In this document: positions 1 to 8,700 of the stretch, one piece after another
Layout of the letters: every line of letters starts with the position of its first letter
Position numbering within the stretch: the stretch's first letter is position 1
Origin: Acidobacteriota bacterium
GTDB lineage: Bacteria > Acidobacteriota > Terriglobia > UBA7540
Assembly (NCBI GenBank): GCA_003225365.1
Contig: QHZN01000080.1
Location: forward strand, 1 to 36,371
Reading direction: 5' to 3'
Length of the DNA: 36,371 nucleotides
Notes under the pieces: generated by a model
The model's input: only the letters and a program-made list of their open reading frames with translations
Database searches by the model: none
What the model was told of the DNA's origin: nothing
Translations under genes and position numbers: made by a program

Positions 1-39
1 CCTCCGCCCGCTCAAGGCCCCTCCTTAAGTGACCTGGAG

Positions 40-91
40 AAGCAGATTCCTCGGCCCGACAATAAGGCGTCGGGGCTCGGAATGACCTCGG
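40..91. repeat. Palindromic intergenic repeat, partial copy
   Basis: A GC-rich hairpin (CCCGAC at 55-60 pairing with GTCGGG at 69-74) is flanked by GCAGATTCCTCG on the left and GGAATGACCTCG on the right. The same arrangement, a GATTC-TCG arm, a hairpin and then GAATGACCTCG, occurs at 35546-35600. This looks like a half copy of the same interspersed element. It lies downstream of the minus-strand gene ending at 145. Nothing else is seen in bases 1-144. Confidence 0.55.
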
Positions 92-144
92 GGCCAGGGC
101 CCCCATGACGCTTTCCCGCGCCGGGCAGACCGTTTGCCCCACAC

Positions 145-1002
145 TCAGTGCTTGCCGGTGGGGATCTTCGACCTTTGCGCGTCCTGTCTTTGCTTGATGA
201 TCTTCGCACCCATCGAGCGCAAGACGTCGGCCACGTTCCTGTTCATCGCGAGAGTCTTGAGGTCGCGGTCGTTCATTCGGTTGACGAGCGGCAGGGTGAC
301 GTCGAGCGGCGAGCGGGGGTTGTTGACCAGGGCGCGCGCGACGGTATAGCTCTTCAAAAACCTGCGGTTCATCGCAATCGTCCGCAGAACTTCCTCTGCA
401 ACGTTTTTCATGGCCGCATAGGCTTCGACTTCGGCGTCGGAGAGCTTAGGTGAACTCAGCACGGCGCGCGATACCAGCTTGTTCGAGTCCCGAATCAAAG
501 CCAGGCGTTCTTCCTGATTTCCGGTCAATGCCATCTTGATTTTTTCGATCGGCGTCATGGCGTTGACTCTTTGAATGAGGGTCTGACGTTTTTCGCCTTC
601 CTTCTTATCGTCGGTCGATCCTTCGGCCGGGGGCGCCTGCGGCGGAGGGGGAGCTGTAGCCGCCGTCGGCTCACTTAGTTTCACCCACTCGATTAGTTCG
701 GGGGGAATCCCGGGGTTCCTGAACAGGGCCTCGACCAGGTTGGGCCGCCCGGGCACCAGGTAGCTGGCTAGATAATCAATCACCGCCCAGGGCGTTGCGG
801 GCTCGGAGAGCAGTTGTTCGAGCTCCGCCGGATTCCAGTCGACCAGTGTCTGCCACGCCTTCAAGCGCAGACTTTCATCTGCGTCGGCAGAGAGAAGAAT
901 GAGGATTTCAATCTTCTCCTCGAGAGCCACGGGAAGGCTCCCTTCGGCCCCCTTCCGCCGGATGACCATGGGCGCGTTGCCCGCGCGGATGGCGTCCACC
1001 AC
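145..1002 (-). CDS. Uncharacterised helical-repeat protein
   Basis: This 285-residue soluble protein has no signal peptide or membrane segment. I do not recognise a named family. It is almost entirely helical, with two short domains joined by a Pro/Ala-rich linker at about residues 110-130. The C-terminal half holds at least two related repeats of about 37 residues, each beginning RA(V/L) and ending in a segment with AMNR, which suggests a HEAT-like solenoid for protein binding. It lies 21 bases after the RodZ-like gene on the same strand and is probably co-transcribed with it, so a role in envelope or cell-shape assembly is a guess from context. The start is uncertain. GTG codons at 1002 and 999 lack a well-placed ribosome site, whereas a GAGGA about 8 bases before an in-frame ATT at 1014 would give an extended N-terminus beginning Pro-Glu-Lys-Val-Val. 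Confidence 0.75.
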   Translation of the reverse strand: MVDAIRAGNAPMVIRRKGAEGSLPVALEEKIEILILLSADADESLRLKAWQTLVDWNPAELEQLLSEPATPWAVIDYLASYLVPGRPNLVEALFRNPGIPPELIEWVKLSEPTAATAPPPPQAPPAEGSTDDKKEGEKRQTLIQRVNAMTPIEKIKMALTGNQEERLALIRDSNKLVSRAVLSSPKLSDAEVEAYAAMKNVAEEVLRTIAMNRRFLKSYTVARALVNNPRSPLDVTLPLVNRMNDRDLKTLAMNRNVADVLRSMGAKIIKQRQDAQRSKIPTGKH

Positions 1003-1023
1003 TTTTTCCGGAATGGCTAATCC

Positions 1024-1860
1024 TCACGGCGCGGGATTCTTCACGTCGTCCCGCGTCAGGTGAAGTTTCTTGAATTCCCCGTGCTGTCCCAGAGGCTTCA
1101 ACGTCTCGCCATTCAAAGTCAGGATGACGCCTTGCGCGTTTCCTGTGACAAAATCGAACGACCTTGACGCTTTAACCGTTTGAATATCATGAGGGTTTAG
1201 AATACGCTGAAACGCGAGCTTGCCGTCCACATCCACAGCCACCCAGGCCCGCTCCGTCGCCGCCACTTGCAGCAGCAGATCGGCGCCCTGGGCGGAGGAG
1301 AGGCCGCCCGCAGGAGCCGCCCCCGGTCCCGCCGACTTTGCAGGCGTGGCTCCAGTCCGTTCCGGAGCGCGGTTGTAGGAAGCTGTGGTGGAGGTTGACG
1401 GCGCGCCGGGTCGTTCGGCAGGGGGCGGCACCGACGGGGAAGCGCTTCCCGCCGAGGAGTCCGGACGCGGAGGGTTGGTCAACCGCTGGCGCGAGTAACT
1501 ATAGAGCGCGTAACCGGCGGCGAGCAGTGCCAACGCCAGCGTCAGGACGATCAAGCGACCACGCGGCGTATCTTTCCGAGTCGCCGGCTTGACCGGATTG
1601 AAGTGCTTCATGTCAACATCTTCGCTCTGCGGGCAAACGGCAAGGAATTCGGCCACGACCTTGTCTTCGTCGAGGCCGAGAAACCGGGCATAGGTGCGGA
1701 CGAAACTGCGGTTGAAGATTCCCCCTGGGAGCTTTCTAAACTCCTCTGCTTCCAGGGCTTGGAGGGCTCGCAAGCTGATCTTCGTGGCATCAGAGATCTC
1801 CTCGAGCGTCACGCTGCGCAACTCTCTTTCCCGTCGGAGGTTCTCGCCAAAAGGTCCCAT
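1024..1860 (-). CDS. RodZ-like membrane-anchored helix-turn-helix protein
   Basis: This 278-residue protein has the RodZ architecture. A cytoplasmic Xre/HTH_25-type helix-turn-helix spans residues 5-72 (starting FGENLRRERE). A basic linker and one transmembrane helix at about 103-122 follow. A Pro/Ser/Ala-rich low-complexity stretch at about 128-195 precedes a C-terminal beta-rich DUF4115-like domain at about 200-275. In E. coli, RodZ links MreB filaments to the wall-elongation machinery; distant homologues may do the same or act as membrane-bound regulators. No mreB is present in the window. It is the first gene of a two-gene minus-strand unit, with a good sigma70-type promoter 40 bases upstream. 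The family assignment is firm, but a true RodZ role is inferred. Confidence 0.82.
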   Translation of the reverse strand: MGPFGENLRRERELRSVTLEEISDATKISLRALQALEAEEFRKLPGGIFNRSFVRTYARFLGLDEDKVVAEFLAVCPQSEDVDMKHFNPVKPATRKDTPRGRLIVLTLALALLAAGYALYSYSRQRLTNPPRPDSSAGSASPSVPPPAERPGAPSTSTTASYNRAPERTGATPAKSAGPGAAPAGGLSSAQGADLLLQVAATERAWVAVDVDGKLAFQRILNPHDIQTVKASRSFDFVTGNAQGVILTLNGETLKPLGQHGEFKKLHLTRDDVKNPAP

Positions 1861-1872
1861 GAATTTGTCCGA

Positions 1873-1901
1873 TTGTGCCGATAGGTCTATGAGACGATAA
1901 T
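1873..1901 (+). promoter_or_regulatory. Possible divergent promoter for the GGDEF gene
   Basis: TTGTGC (1873-1878), a 17-base spacer and GATAAT (1896-1901) form a moderate sigma70-type promoter on the plus strand. Initiation near 1908 would give a leader of about 184 bases before the ATG at 2092. The -10 matches consensus at five of six positions and the -35 at three. Confidence 0.4.
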
Positions 1902-1929
1902 AATAGTTTCAGGCGACAAGTGGTGTCAA
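1900..1929 (-). promoter_or_regulatory. Sigma70-type promoter for the rodZ-like gene
   Basis: Read on the minus strand, TTGACA (1929-1924), an 18-base spacer and TATTAT (1905-1900) make a near-consensus promoter. The predicted start is about 30 bases before the ATG at 1860. Its -10 region overlaps that of a weaker divergent promoter, so the two could compete for polymerase. Confidence 0.65.
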
Positions 1930-1931
1930 TC

Positions 1932-2006
1932 GCTTTGCGGCCTGGCACGCAGCCCACGTAGGCGGCTGAGGCGCAAAGCCTTTGAGGCCGAAGGGCTTGG
2001 CGTGCC
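1932..2006 (+). promoter_or_regulatory. Structured leader upstream of diguanylate cyclase gene
   Basis: Two perfect inverted pairs are interleaved. GCTTTGCG (1932-1939) pairs with CGCAAAGC (1972-1979), and GGCACGC (1944-1950) pairs with GCGTGCC (2000-2006). This topology allows either a pseudoknot or two alternative folds. A small CAGCC/GGCTG stem lies between them. Some short words (CACGCA, then CGCAAAGCCT, then GGCC) appear in the same order as in c-di-GMP-I riboswitches. The GCAAACC block and the 3' half of that motif are not evident, so no riboswitch call is made. An interspersed repeat is an equally good explanation. Confidence 0.3.
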
Positions 2007-2091
2007 GCGTGAAAATTGGGTTGAAAAGCTGTCGGGGTTGGGTTAAAACTTCATGCATGGCGCCGCGGGAGATTCGCTCTCAGGAACGGCG

Positions 2092-3153
<1,062 letters not shown>

Positions 3154-3189
3154 GGCAAAGTCCGATGAATGCTTTGTCTTATGGCCCCA

Positions 3190-3340
3190 GCCAGAGCAGA
3201 GAGTGCAGCCAGAGATCACCAGAATGGAAGGACCTCTCTGTGCCCCCCGTAAATGAAATCCTTAACACAGAGAGCACTGAGTTCTCTGCGACCATTGTGA
3301 TGGAGGCCCCCGTCACTGAGATCACAGTGTTCCTGCGGGC
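3190..3340. repeat. Degenerate CACAGAG-type short-period repeat
   Basis: The 242-base gap between convergent genes (3154-3395) holds no credible gene. It has several imperfect copies of CACAGAG/CTCTGTG, including a perfect nine-base inverted pair (CTCTCTGTG at 3234-3242 with CACAGAGAG at 3266-3274), and further GAGATCACAGTG-like words near 3316-3332. Similar period-seven arrays are scattered in environmental bacterial genomes. A terminator role is possible, but there is no T-run. Confidence 0.45.
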
Positions 3341-3395
3341 CGGAACCGGTCAGATTTAATGAGCCCGTCTTGGAAAGAATTAATCGGACAACGCA

Positions 3396-4370
3396 CTAGT
3401 CAGCGCCCTTCTTCGATCCAGCGAGCGCCTTGTTCATGATTTCAATTAGAGCCTTGAGCGAGCGCTCGGTTGCTTCCAGGTGGGTCATTTGGGGATTTTC
3501 GACTTCCGGCTCGAGCGACATCGTCCCCTCGTAGCCATCGCTCACCAGCGCGCGGATCTGGCCCGCGAGGTCCACCTGTCCGGTCCCAACAACGACGGTC
3601 TCACATTTCTTGAGCCCCGGATCGCAGCGGACGTCCTTCATGTGCATATGCCAGATGCGGTGCCTGGGGAGCATGCGGTAGCCGTCGGGGAAGGACGCTT
3701 CGCCCTGCCAGTAGCCGTTGCCGATGTCCCAATTCGCGCCGAAGTTCGCGGCCGGGACCAATTTGAGCATCCGGGCGAGCTCCACGCCGGTCGCCACGTT
3801 GCACTCGCTTTCGTTTTCGAGCACCAGCCGCCCGCCGCCGGCGTGCGCAACTTCCGCGGCTTTGCGCAATTCCTCGGCAATGCGGTCGAAGTGGCTTTGG
3901 TTATCCGCCACTCGCCAGAAGGCGAAAACGCGAATTTTGCCCGTGCCGAAAAAGTGCGCGCGGTCAAGCGCCCGCTTGAGCAAATCCATCTGCGCGGAAT
4001 ACGGGTAGGCGTCTTTTTCCCCCGCCACGGGAGCGGTTCCGGGCAGTGCGCATTTGAAGAGCGCACTGTCCACGACCGAGACTCGAATCCGGTAGCGGAA
4101 GAGCAGGCCCTTCATCTTCCTGAGTTCTTCCTTGCTCGCTTCCGTGATGTAAGTCTTGCCGACGGTGCGGATCTCCGCCCAGGCAAGGCCGTAGCGCTTC
4201 ATCGCCTTGAGCGCGGCTTGGAAGTCGGGCGTCCATTCGTCTGTGATGGAGCCGAGCTTGAATCGGCGGAGGGCCTGCGACGAGGTCCCGGCGCCGGACG
4301 AAAGCGTTTCCCCGAGGGCCGCGGTCGCCGAGGCGAGCCCCAGTTTCTCTAAGAACACGCGTCTCTGCAT
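3396..4370 (-). CDS. Tat-exported sugar phosphate isomerase/epimerase-like TIM barrel protein
   Basis: This 324-residue protein belongs to the xylose isomerase-like TIM barrel (AP endonuclease 2) superfamily. The N-terminus QRRVFLEK followed by an Ala/Gly-rich hydrophobic stretch is a twin-arginine signal, so export of a folded, probably metal-loaded enzyme is expected. Family hallmarks are seen in order. They are LVLENESE near residue 185 (metal-binding Glu), NWDIGN near 215 (metal-binding Asp) and HMHMKDV near 240, with a terminal Glu in SLEPE. Substrate cannot be told from sequence; many relatives act on sugars or inositols. A GGAGG nine bases before the ATG supports this start. No neighbour gives a pathway, since the gene stands alone between repeat-bearing gaps. 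Confidence 0.82.
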   Translation of the reverse strand: MQRRVFLEKLGLASATAALGETLSSGAGTSSQALRRFKLGSITDEWTPDFQAALKAMKRYGLAWAEIRTVGKTYITEASKEELRKMKGLLFRYRIRVSVVDSALFKCALPGTAPVAGEKDAYPYSAQMDLLKRALDRAHFFGTGKIRVFAFWRVADNQSHFDRIAEELRKAAEVAHAGGGRLVLENESECNVATGVELARMLKLVPAANFGANWDIGNGYWQGEASFPDGYRMLPRHRIWHMHMKDVRCDPGLKKCETVVVGTGQVDLAGQIRALVSDGYEGTMSLEPEVENPQMTHLEATERSLKALIEIMNKALAGSKKGAD

Positions 4371-4628
4371 TATTCGATGCCTCCGTTTCGAGAGTCTTAT
4401 ACCCTGAGCCGGGGTTTCTTAAAATCATCTCACGCTAAGGCGCGAAGGGGCAAAGGTCGCAAAGAACGCGCGGGACCTACCCCCGGTCGGGTCCACCCAA
4501 GACGTCGCCTATCATGTAAAGAACCCTTGGGCCAGGACACCCGCCTACCCAAGAGCCAGGCAACATCGCACGGAATTTTGGCCGCTCTTGCAAGGGCCCT
4601 CACACTCTGTCAGGATGAATTGTAATTC
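4371..4628. repeat. Gap with CGCAAAG-like repeat array and pre-start palindrome
   Basis: No gene is seen in this 258-base stretch. Bases 4432-4466 read as four imperfect copies of a short unit related to GCAAAGGC (GCTAAGGC, GCGAAGGG, GCAAAGGT, GCAAAGAA). Just before the recJ start, GAATT-GT-AATTC (4617-4628) is a perfect interrupted palindrome ending at the base before the ATG. It could be an operator or could fold over the start codon. AGGA at 4612-4615 is the only ribosome-site candidate and is 13 bases from the ATG. Confidence 0.4.
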
Positions 4629-6323
4629 ATGCGCTGGCTTTTCCCGTCGGTTAATTTCGAATCCGCGAAAAGGCTTGCAGAGGCGCTCTCCCTCCCGCCA
4701 AAAACCGCACAGATTCTGATCCAGCGCGGACTGGGCGACGCCCAGGCGGCCGCGCGATTCCTTCAGCCGGAACTTAGCGACTTTCACGATCCGTTTTTAA
4801 TGGCGGGAATGGCAGCCGCGGTAGCGCGATTGCTGCGGGCTGTGGAAGCTCGAGAGAAAATTCTGATTTACGGGGACTACGACGTGGACGGCACCATCGC
4901 GGCGGTGGTGCTCAAGACGGCGCTTGGCTCGCTCGGCGCGGATGTCTCGGTCCACATCCCACATCGTCTGACGGACGGCTACGGGATGCGTGCGGCCGTG
5001 ATCGAGCAAGCCGCGGCGGAAGGCCGCCGCGTCGTGGTCAGCGTGGATACGGGGATTCGCGAGTACGAGGCGCTTCGACGCGGGCGCGAGCTGGGCCTCG
5101 ATTGTATCGTTACGGATCACCACATGCCGGGCCCAGACCTTCCGCCCGCCTGCGCGATCCTCGACCCGCGGCGCTCCGATTGCGCTTATCCGGACAAAAA
5201 CCTTTCAGGCGCGGGCGTGGCTTTGAAGCTCGCCCAGGGACTTCTCGGCGAGAAATTCTCCGCCCCGCTGCTCCGTTCCTATCTCAAAGTGGTGGCCATC
5301 GGGACTATCGCCGACGTGGTTCCCCTGGTTGGCGAAAATCGGGTCATCGCCCGGTTTGGTCTCGGCGCGTTGAAGGAGCCTTTGCAACCGGGCCTCACGG
5401 CATTGCTGCGAGTGGCCGACCTCGATCCGACCCGCGGGATCACCGCCGGCCAGGTGGCGTTTCGGATCGCTCCGCGATTGAACGCGGCAGGAAGAATGCA
5501 GGACGCCGGAGACGTGATCGAGCTTCTGACCACGACGGAGGCGAAGACGGCCGCCAAGCTCGCCGAGCGTCTGGATCTTTTGAACCGTGAGCGGCAGAGC
5601 GTGCAAGACGAGATTCTGGATGTAATTGTGGCTCGTGTGGAGCGCGCGCAGGGATTGTTTCCCGGGCGTTACTCGCTGGTTTTCGCGGCCGAAGGCTGGC
5701 ACCGCGGGGTCATTGGCATCGTCGCGCAAAAGGTGGCGGAGCGCTATTACCGCCCAACACTGGTCATTGGACTAGAAAACGGCATCGCGCACGGCTCCGG
5801 CCGCTCGATTCCGGGGTTTCACCTCCTCGACGCCTTGACCGAAGCCGGCGGTCTCTTCGAGCGTTACGGCGGGCATGCCCAGGCGGCGGGATTTAGTTTG
5901 CCCGCCGATCGAGTCCCGGAACTCGAGCGACGATTTGAAGAGTCCAGCCGGCGGCGGCTGAGGCCCGAGCACTTGGACCCGGTCCTTTCCGTGGACGCCG
6001 AAGTGGGGTTGGCCGAACTGGATGCAGCGTTCTTTGAAAGCCTGACAAAGCTCGAGCCTTACGGTGTCGGGAACCCCAAACCCGTTTTTGCTGCTCGAGG
6101 GCTCCGCGTGATTGACGGCCCGCGCTTCCTCAAGGAGAAGCATCTAAAGCTGAGGGTAAGCGCGGACGGGAGAGCGTTGGACGCCTTGGGATGGAACTGG
6201 GCGGGCCGCCTGCCCGAAGTCCGCAGGAACGATACCCTGGATATGGCGTTCCAGTTGGATGAGGATCATTTTCAGGGAACCTCCTCCTGGCGTCTCACCA
6301 TCAGGGACCTTCGCGTGGTTTGA
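4629..6323 (+). CDS. recJ: Single-stranded-DNA-specific exonuclease RecJ
   Basis: RecJ degrades single-stranded DNA from 5' to 3' in recombinational and mismatch repair. The 564-residue length is normal for the family. The DHH phosphoesterase core shows the motifs GDYDVDG (DYDVDG at residues 83-88) and DHH at 163-165, which supply catalytic metal ligands, with DTG at about 142. The DHHA1 domain follows with GHAQAAGFSL near 420 and SGRSIPG near 395, then the OB-like C-terminal domain (ALGWNWAGRLPEV). It is the first gene of the block leading into LPS transport, and its end abuts the LptC/A coding region. The pairing of recJ with lpt genes is probably a positional operon rather than a functional link. 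Confidence 0.96.
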   Translation: MRWLFPSVNFESAKRLAEALSLPPKTAQILIQRGLGDAQAAARFLQPELSDFHDPFLMAGMAAAVARLLRAVEAREKILIYGDYDVDGTIAAVVLKTALGSLGADVSVHIPHRLTDGYGMRAAVIEQAAAEGRRVVVSVDTGIREYEALRRGRELGLDCIVTDHHMPGPDLPPACAILDPRRSDCAYPDKNLSGAGVALKLAQGLLGEKFSAPLLRSYLKVVAIGTIADVVPLVGENRVIARFGLGALKEPLQPGLTALLRVADLDPTRGITAGQVAFRIAPRLNAAGRMQDAGDVIELLTTTEAKTAAKLAERLDLLNRERQSVQDEILDVIVARVERAQGLFPGRYSLVFAAEGWHRGVIGIVAQKVAERYYRPTLVIGLENGIAHGSGRSIPGFHLLDALTEAGGLFERYGGHAQAAGFSLPADRVPELERRFEESSRRRLRPEHLDPVLSVDAEVGLAELDAAFFESLTKLEPYGVGNPKPVFAARGLRVIDGPRFLKEKHLKLRVSADGRALDALGWNWAGRLPEVRRNDTLDMAFQLDEDHFQGTSSWRLTIRDLRVV

Positions 6324-6366
6324 CGTGGCGCGCTTGTCGAGCTCGGGAAAGCACCGGGGGCTTCTC

Positions 6367-8694
6367 GTGAAATCGGTAAAATCGGGGCAAGAAACCGAAA
6401 GGCGGCGGAAGCGCCTGGCAGTCGTTGTGGGCGCGGCTGTGGCCGCCACGCTCCTCACCGTGGCAAGGGGCTACTGGCGGAACTCGCGCCACGAGGTAAA
6501 GCTCTTGCTGCCCAGGACCCTCCCTGCCCACGCCGAGCAGCAACTCTCCGGCTATTCCTTCACGCGTTCGATGGGCGGGCGGAGGATTTTCACCGTCCAC
6601 GCCGCGAAAACTGTCGCCTTCGATCAGGGAGGGGCCACGGACCTCGAGGACGTTTGGGTGGAGATGTTCGGCGCGCAAGGCACACGGCACGACATCCTTG
6701 GAACCCACCAGTGCAAGTACAACGCGCAGACCGGCGCGCTGGCGGCGGACGGCAAAGTGGAGATTGTCTTGAACGCCGATTCGGTCTCGTCCGCTGGTTT
6801 CCACGGGCGCCCCGCCGTTTTCATTGAGACTTCCCATGTCTCGTTTCAACCACAAGGCTCGTTGGTGGTCAGCCAGGAGCCGGTGGAGTTCCGCGCGGGG
6901 CCGGCGACGGGTCACGCTCGCGGCCTCCGATACGGCATCCAGGGCGGCTGGCTGGAATTGGGGAGCGATGTGGCGGTGGACATTCTCACCCCGGGCCGCC
7001 CTCGGCCGGAGCCGCCCGCGCACTTGACCGCCAGCCGGCTTCGCTACGAAAAATCCAAAGGCGAAGTTACGCTTGCGGGTCCGGTCGAAGTGACGCAAGG
7101 AACGCGGCATCTCTCCGCGGGCGAAGGACAAATCCTGTTGGATGCGGGCAACCGGGTGGCAGGCGCGACGCTCAGCCGTGGCGTCGAGGCTTCCGACAAA
7201 TCGGGCGGCGGCGATTCTCAGATTTCCGCACCTTCGATTCATGCGGAATTTGGGGTTGACCACCGCTTGCGCGTTCTTCGCGCCCAAGGCGGCGTCCGGG
7301 GCGACGTGCGGAGACAGGGGAGGGATACGCATCTTACTTCCGAGACTCTGGAGGTGGATTTCTCAGGAGTGTCTCCCAAGGCCCAGAAGGGCAATGCCAG
7401 CGGCAGTGTGCGCATTGCCTCTGAGCCACTAACGCCCCGAGGCTCCCAAGTCTGGGCGGGCGGCGAGGGCGCCACCGTCACTACGGACCGAGACGAGTTG
7501 ACCGCGGACCGCGTGGATTTTTCGTTTCAGCCGGGTGGCCGCTTCCTCAGCGAAGCCCGGACCGGCGGCCGCGGAAAGTTGGTGCTCCAGCCCAATTCAC
7601 CGCGACAGGGGGAACGCGATGTGACGGCAAATCCGCTGGTCATGACTTTCGACTCGCGCGGTCAATTGACCAAGCTCGACGGGCTGAGCCAAAGCCAGAT
7701 AGTCTTCCTCCCTCCCGCGACAGCCGCGAAGGGGGCGCCGGCCGACGAAACCACCTCCGACCGATTCGAGGCGGCATTCGACCCTCAGTCGCAATCCTTA
7801 AAATCACTCGACGAACTCGGAAATTTCCAATTCCGGGAAGGCGACCGGCGCGCGAGTGCCGACCGGGCCCATTACGATCCGGGGGTAGGCACAGTCGAGC
7901 TCCGCGGACGGCCGTTCATTTGGGATTCCCAAAACCGCAGCGTCGCCGACCGAATCCTCTTGCACATCGAGGACGGCATGGCTGAGGGGTGGGGGCGCGT
8001 CGAAGCCACGCACCAAGGCTCGAGCGGAAGTTTGTTTGCGCCCACAGCGGACGACCCCACCCATGTGGTCGCGGACCGCATGACGGCCGAGCGGACCGGC
8101 GGTGCTGTCCACTACCGAGGGCACGTGCGTGCCTGGCACGGGGAGAATGTGCTCGAATCCTCGGAGCTCGACTTCTCAAAGAGCCAGCGGCGCGTCACCT
8201 CCGCCGCGCGGGTCGTGACCTCGCACCTGGCGCCCGGCCCGCTCGCCCCTGGTCTGGAAGGAAAAGTTTCGGGGGGGAGTCAAGTTCGTCCGGTGGTCAT
8301 TCGCGCCGACCGTCTGGAATATTTCGACGACGGGCGCAAAGGGAGTTATCGTGGAAATGTGGCCATGGAGAGTCAGGGGGCAACGCTCACGGCCGACGCT
8401 TTGGACGTCTATTTTTCTGCCGCCGCGATAGAGGGCGAATCCCAAATCGAGCGCGCCGTCGCGGGCGGGCACGTGGTGGTCGTCCGCGAGACGCGGCGCG
8501 GCACGGGCGATCACGCCGAGTATTGGGCGAAGGAGGACAAGATCGAGCTTACGGGCGGCCCGCCGGCCCTTTACGACGCCGGCAAAGACTTCACCACCGG
8601 CCGTCGTTTGACTTTCTATATGGCGAATGATACGGTTCTTGTTGACGGAGATGCTGCGACGCCCACTTACTCGAAGCACCGCATCCCGCAATGA
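6367..8694 (+). CDS. LptC-LptA (OstA-like) fusion, LPS export bridge protein
   Basis: From the GTG chosen here this is 775 residues, far longer than single LptC or LptA (each about 170-190). A basic N-terminus (RRRKR) precedes one membrane helix at about residues 17-34. An LptC-like beta-jellyroll follows, and the rest is a long series of OstA/LptA-type beta repeats. Recognisable modules begin with phrases such as LTASRLRYEK, VVADRMTAER and VIRADRLEYF. LptC and LptA carry lipopolysaccharide from the inner-membrane LptBFG pump across the periplasm, and this protein would supply both parts in one chain. lptB follows six bases later; lptF and lptG are not here. Earlier in-frame starts at 6259 and 6325 overlap or abut recJ. 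The 6367 GTG is preferred because a short basic segment and membrane helix follow at once. Confidence 0.82.
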   Translation: MKSVKSGQETERRRKRLAVVVGAAVAATLLTVARGYWRNSRHEVKLLLPRTLPAHAEQQLSGYSFTRSMGGRRIFTVHAAKTVAFDQGGATDLEDVWVEMFGAQGTRHDILGTHQCKYNAQTGALAADGKVEIVLNADSVSSAGFHGRPAVFIETSHVSFQPQGSLVVSQEPVEFRAGPATGHARGLRYGIQGGWLELGSDVAVDILTPGRPRPEPPAHLTASRLRYEKSKGEVTLAGPVEVTQGTRHLSAGEGQILLDAGNRVAGATLSRGVEASDKSGGGDSQISAPSIHAEFGVDHRLRVLRAQGGVRGDVRRQGRDTHLTSETLEVDFSGVSPKAQKGNASGSVRIASEPLTPRGSQVWAGGEGATVTTDRDELTADRVDFSFQPGGRFLSEARTGGRGKLVLQPNSPRQGERDVTANPLVMTFDSRGQLTKLDGLSQSQIVFLPPATAAKGAPADETTSDRFEAAFDPQSQSLKSLDELGNFQFREGDRRASADRAHYDPGVGTVELRGRPFIWDSQNRSVADRILLHIEDGMAEGWGRVEATHQGSSGSLFAPTADDPTHVVADRMTAERTGGAVHYRGHVRAWHGENVLESSELDFSKSQRRVTSAARVVTSHLAPGPLAPGLEGKVSGGSQVRPVVIRADRLEYFDDGRKGSYRGNVAMESQGATLTADALDVYFSAAAIEGESQIERAVAGGHVVVVRETRRGTGDHAEYWAKEDKIELTGGPPALYDAGKDFTTGRRLTFYMANDTVLVDGDAATPTYSKHRIPQ

Positions 8695-8700
8695 GCGACG

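Noticed and set aside
1943..1960. TGGCACG resembling the -24 half of a sigma-54 promoter
   Set aside because: The -12 element TTGC(A/T) is missing at the required spacing.
3165..3359. 64-codon plus-strand frame after the GGDEF gene
   Set aside because: It consists of the translated CACAGAG-type repeat.
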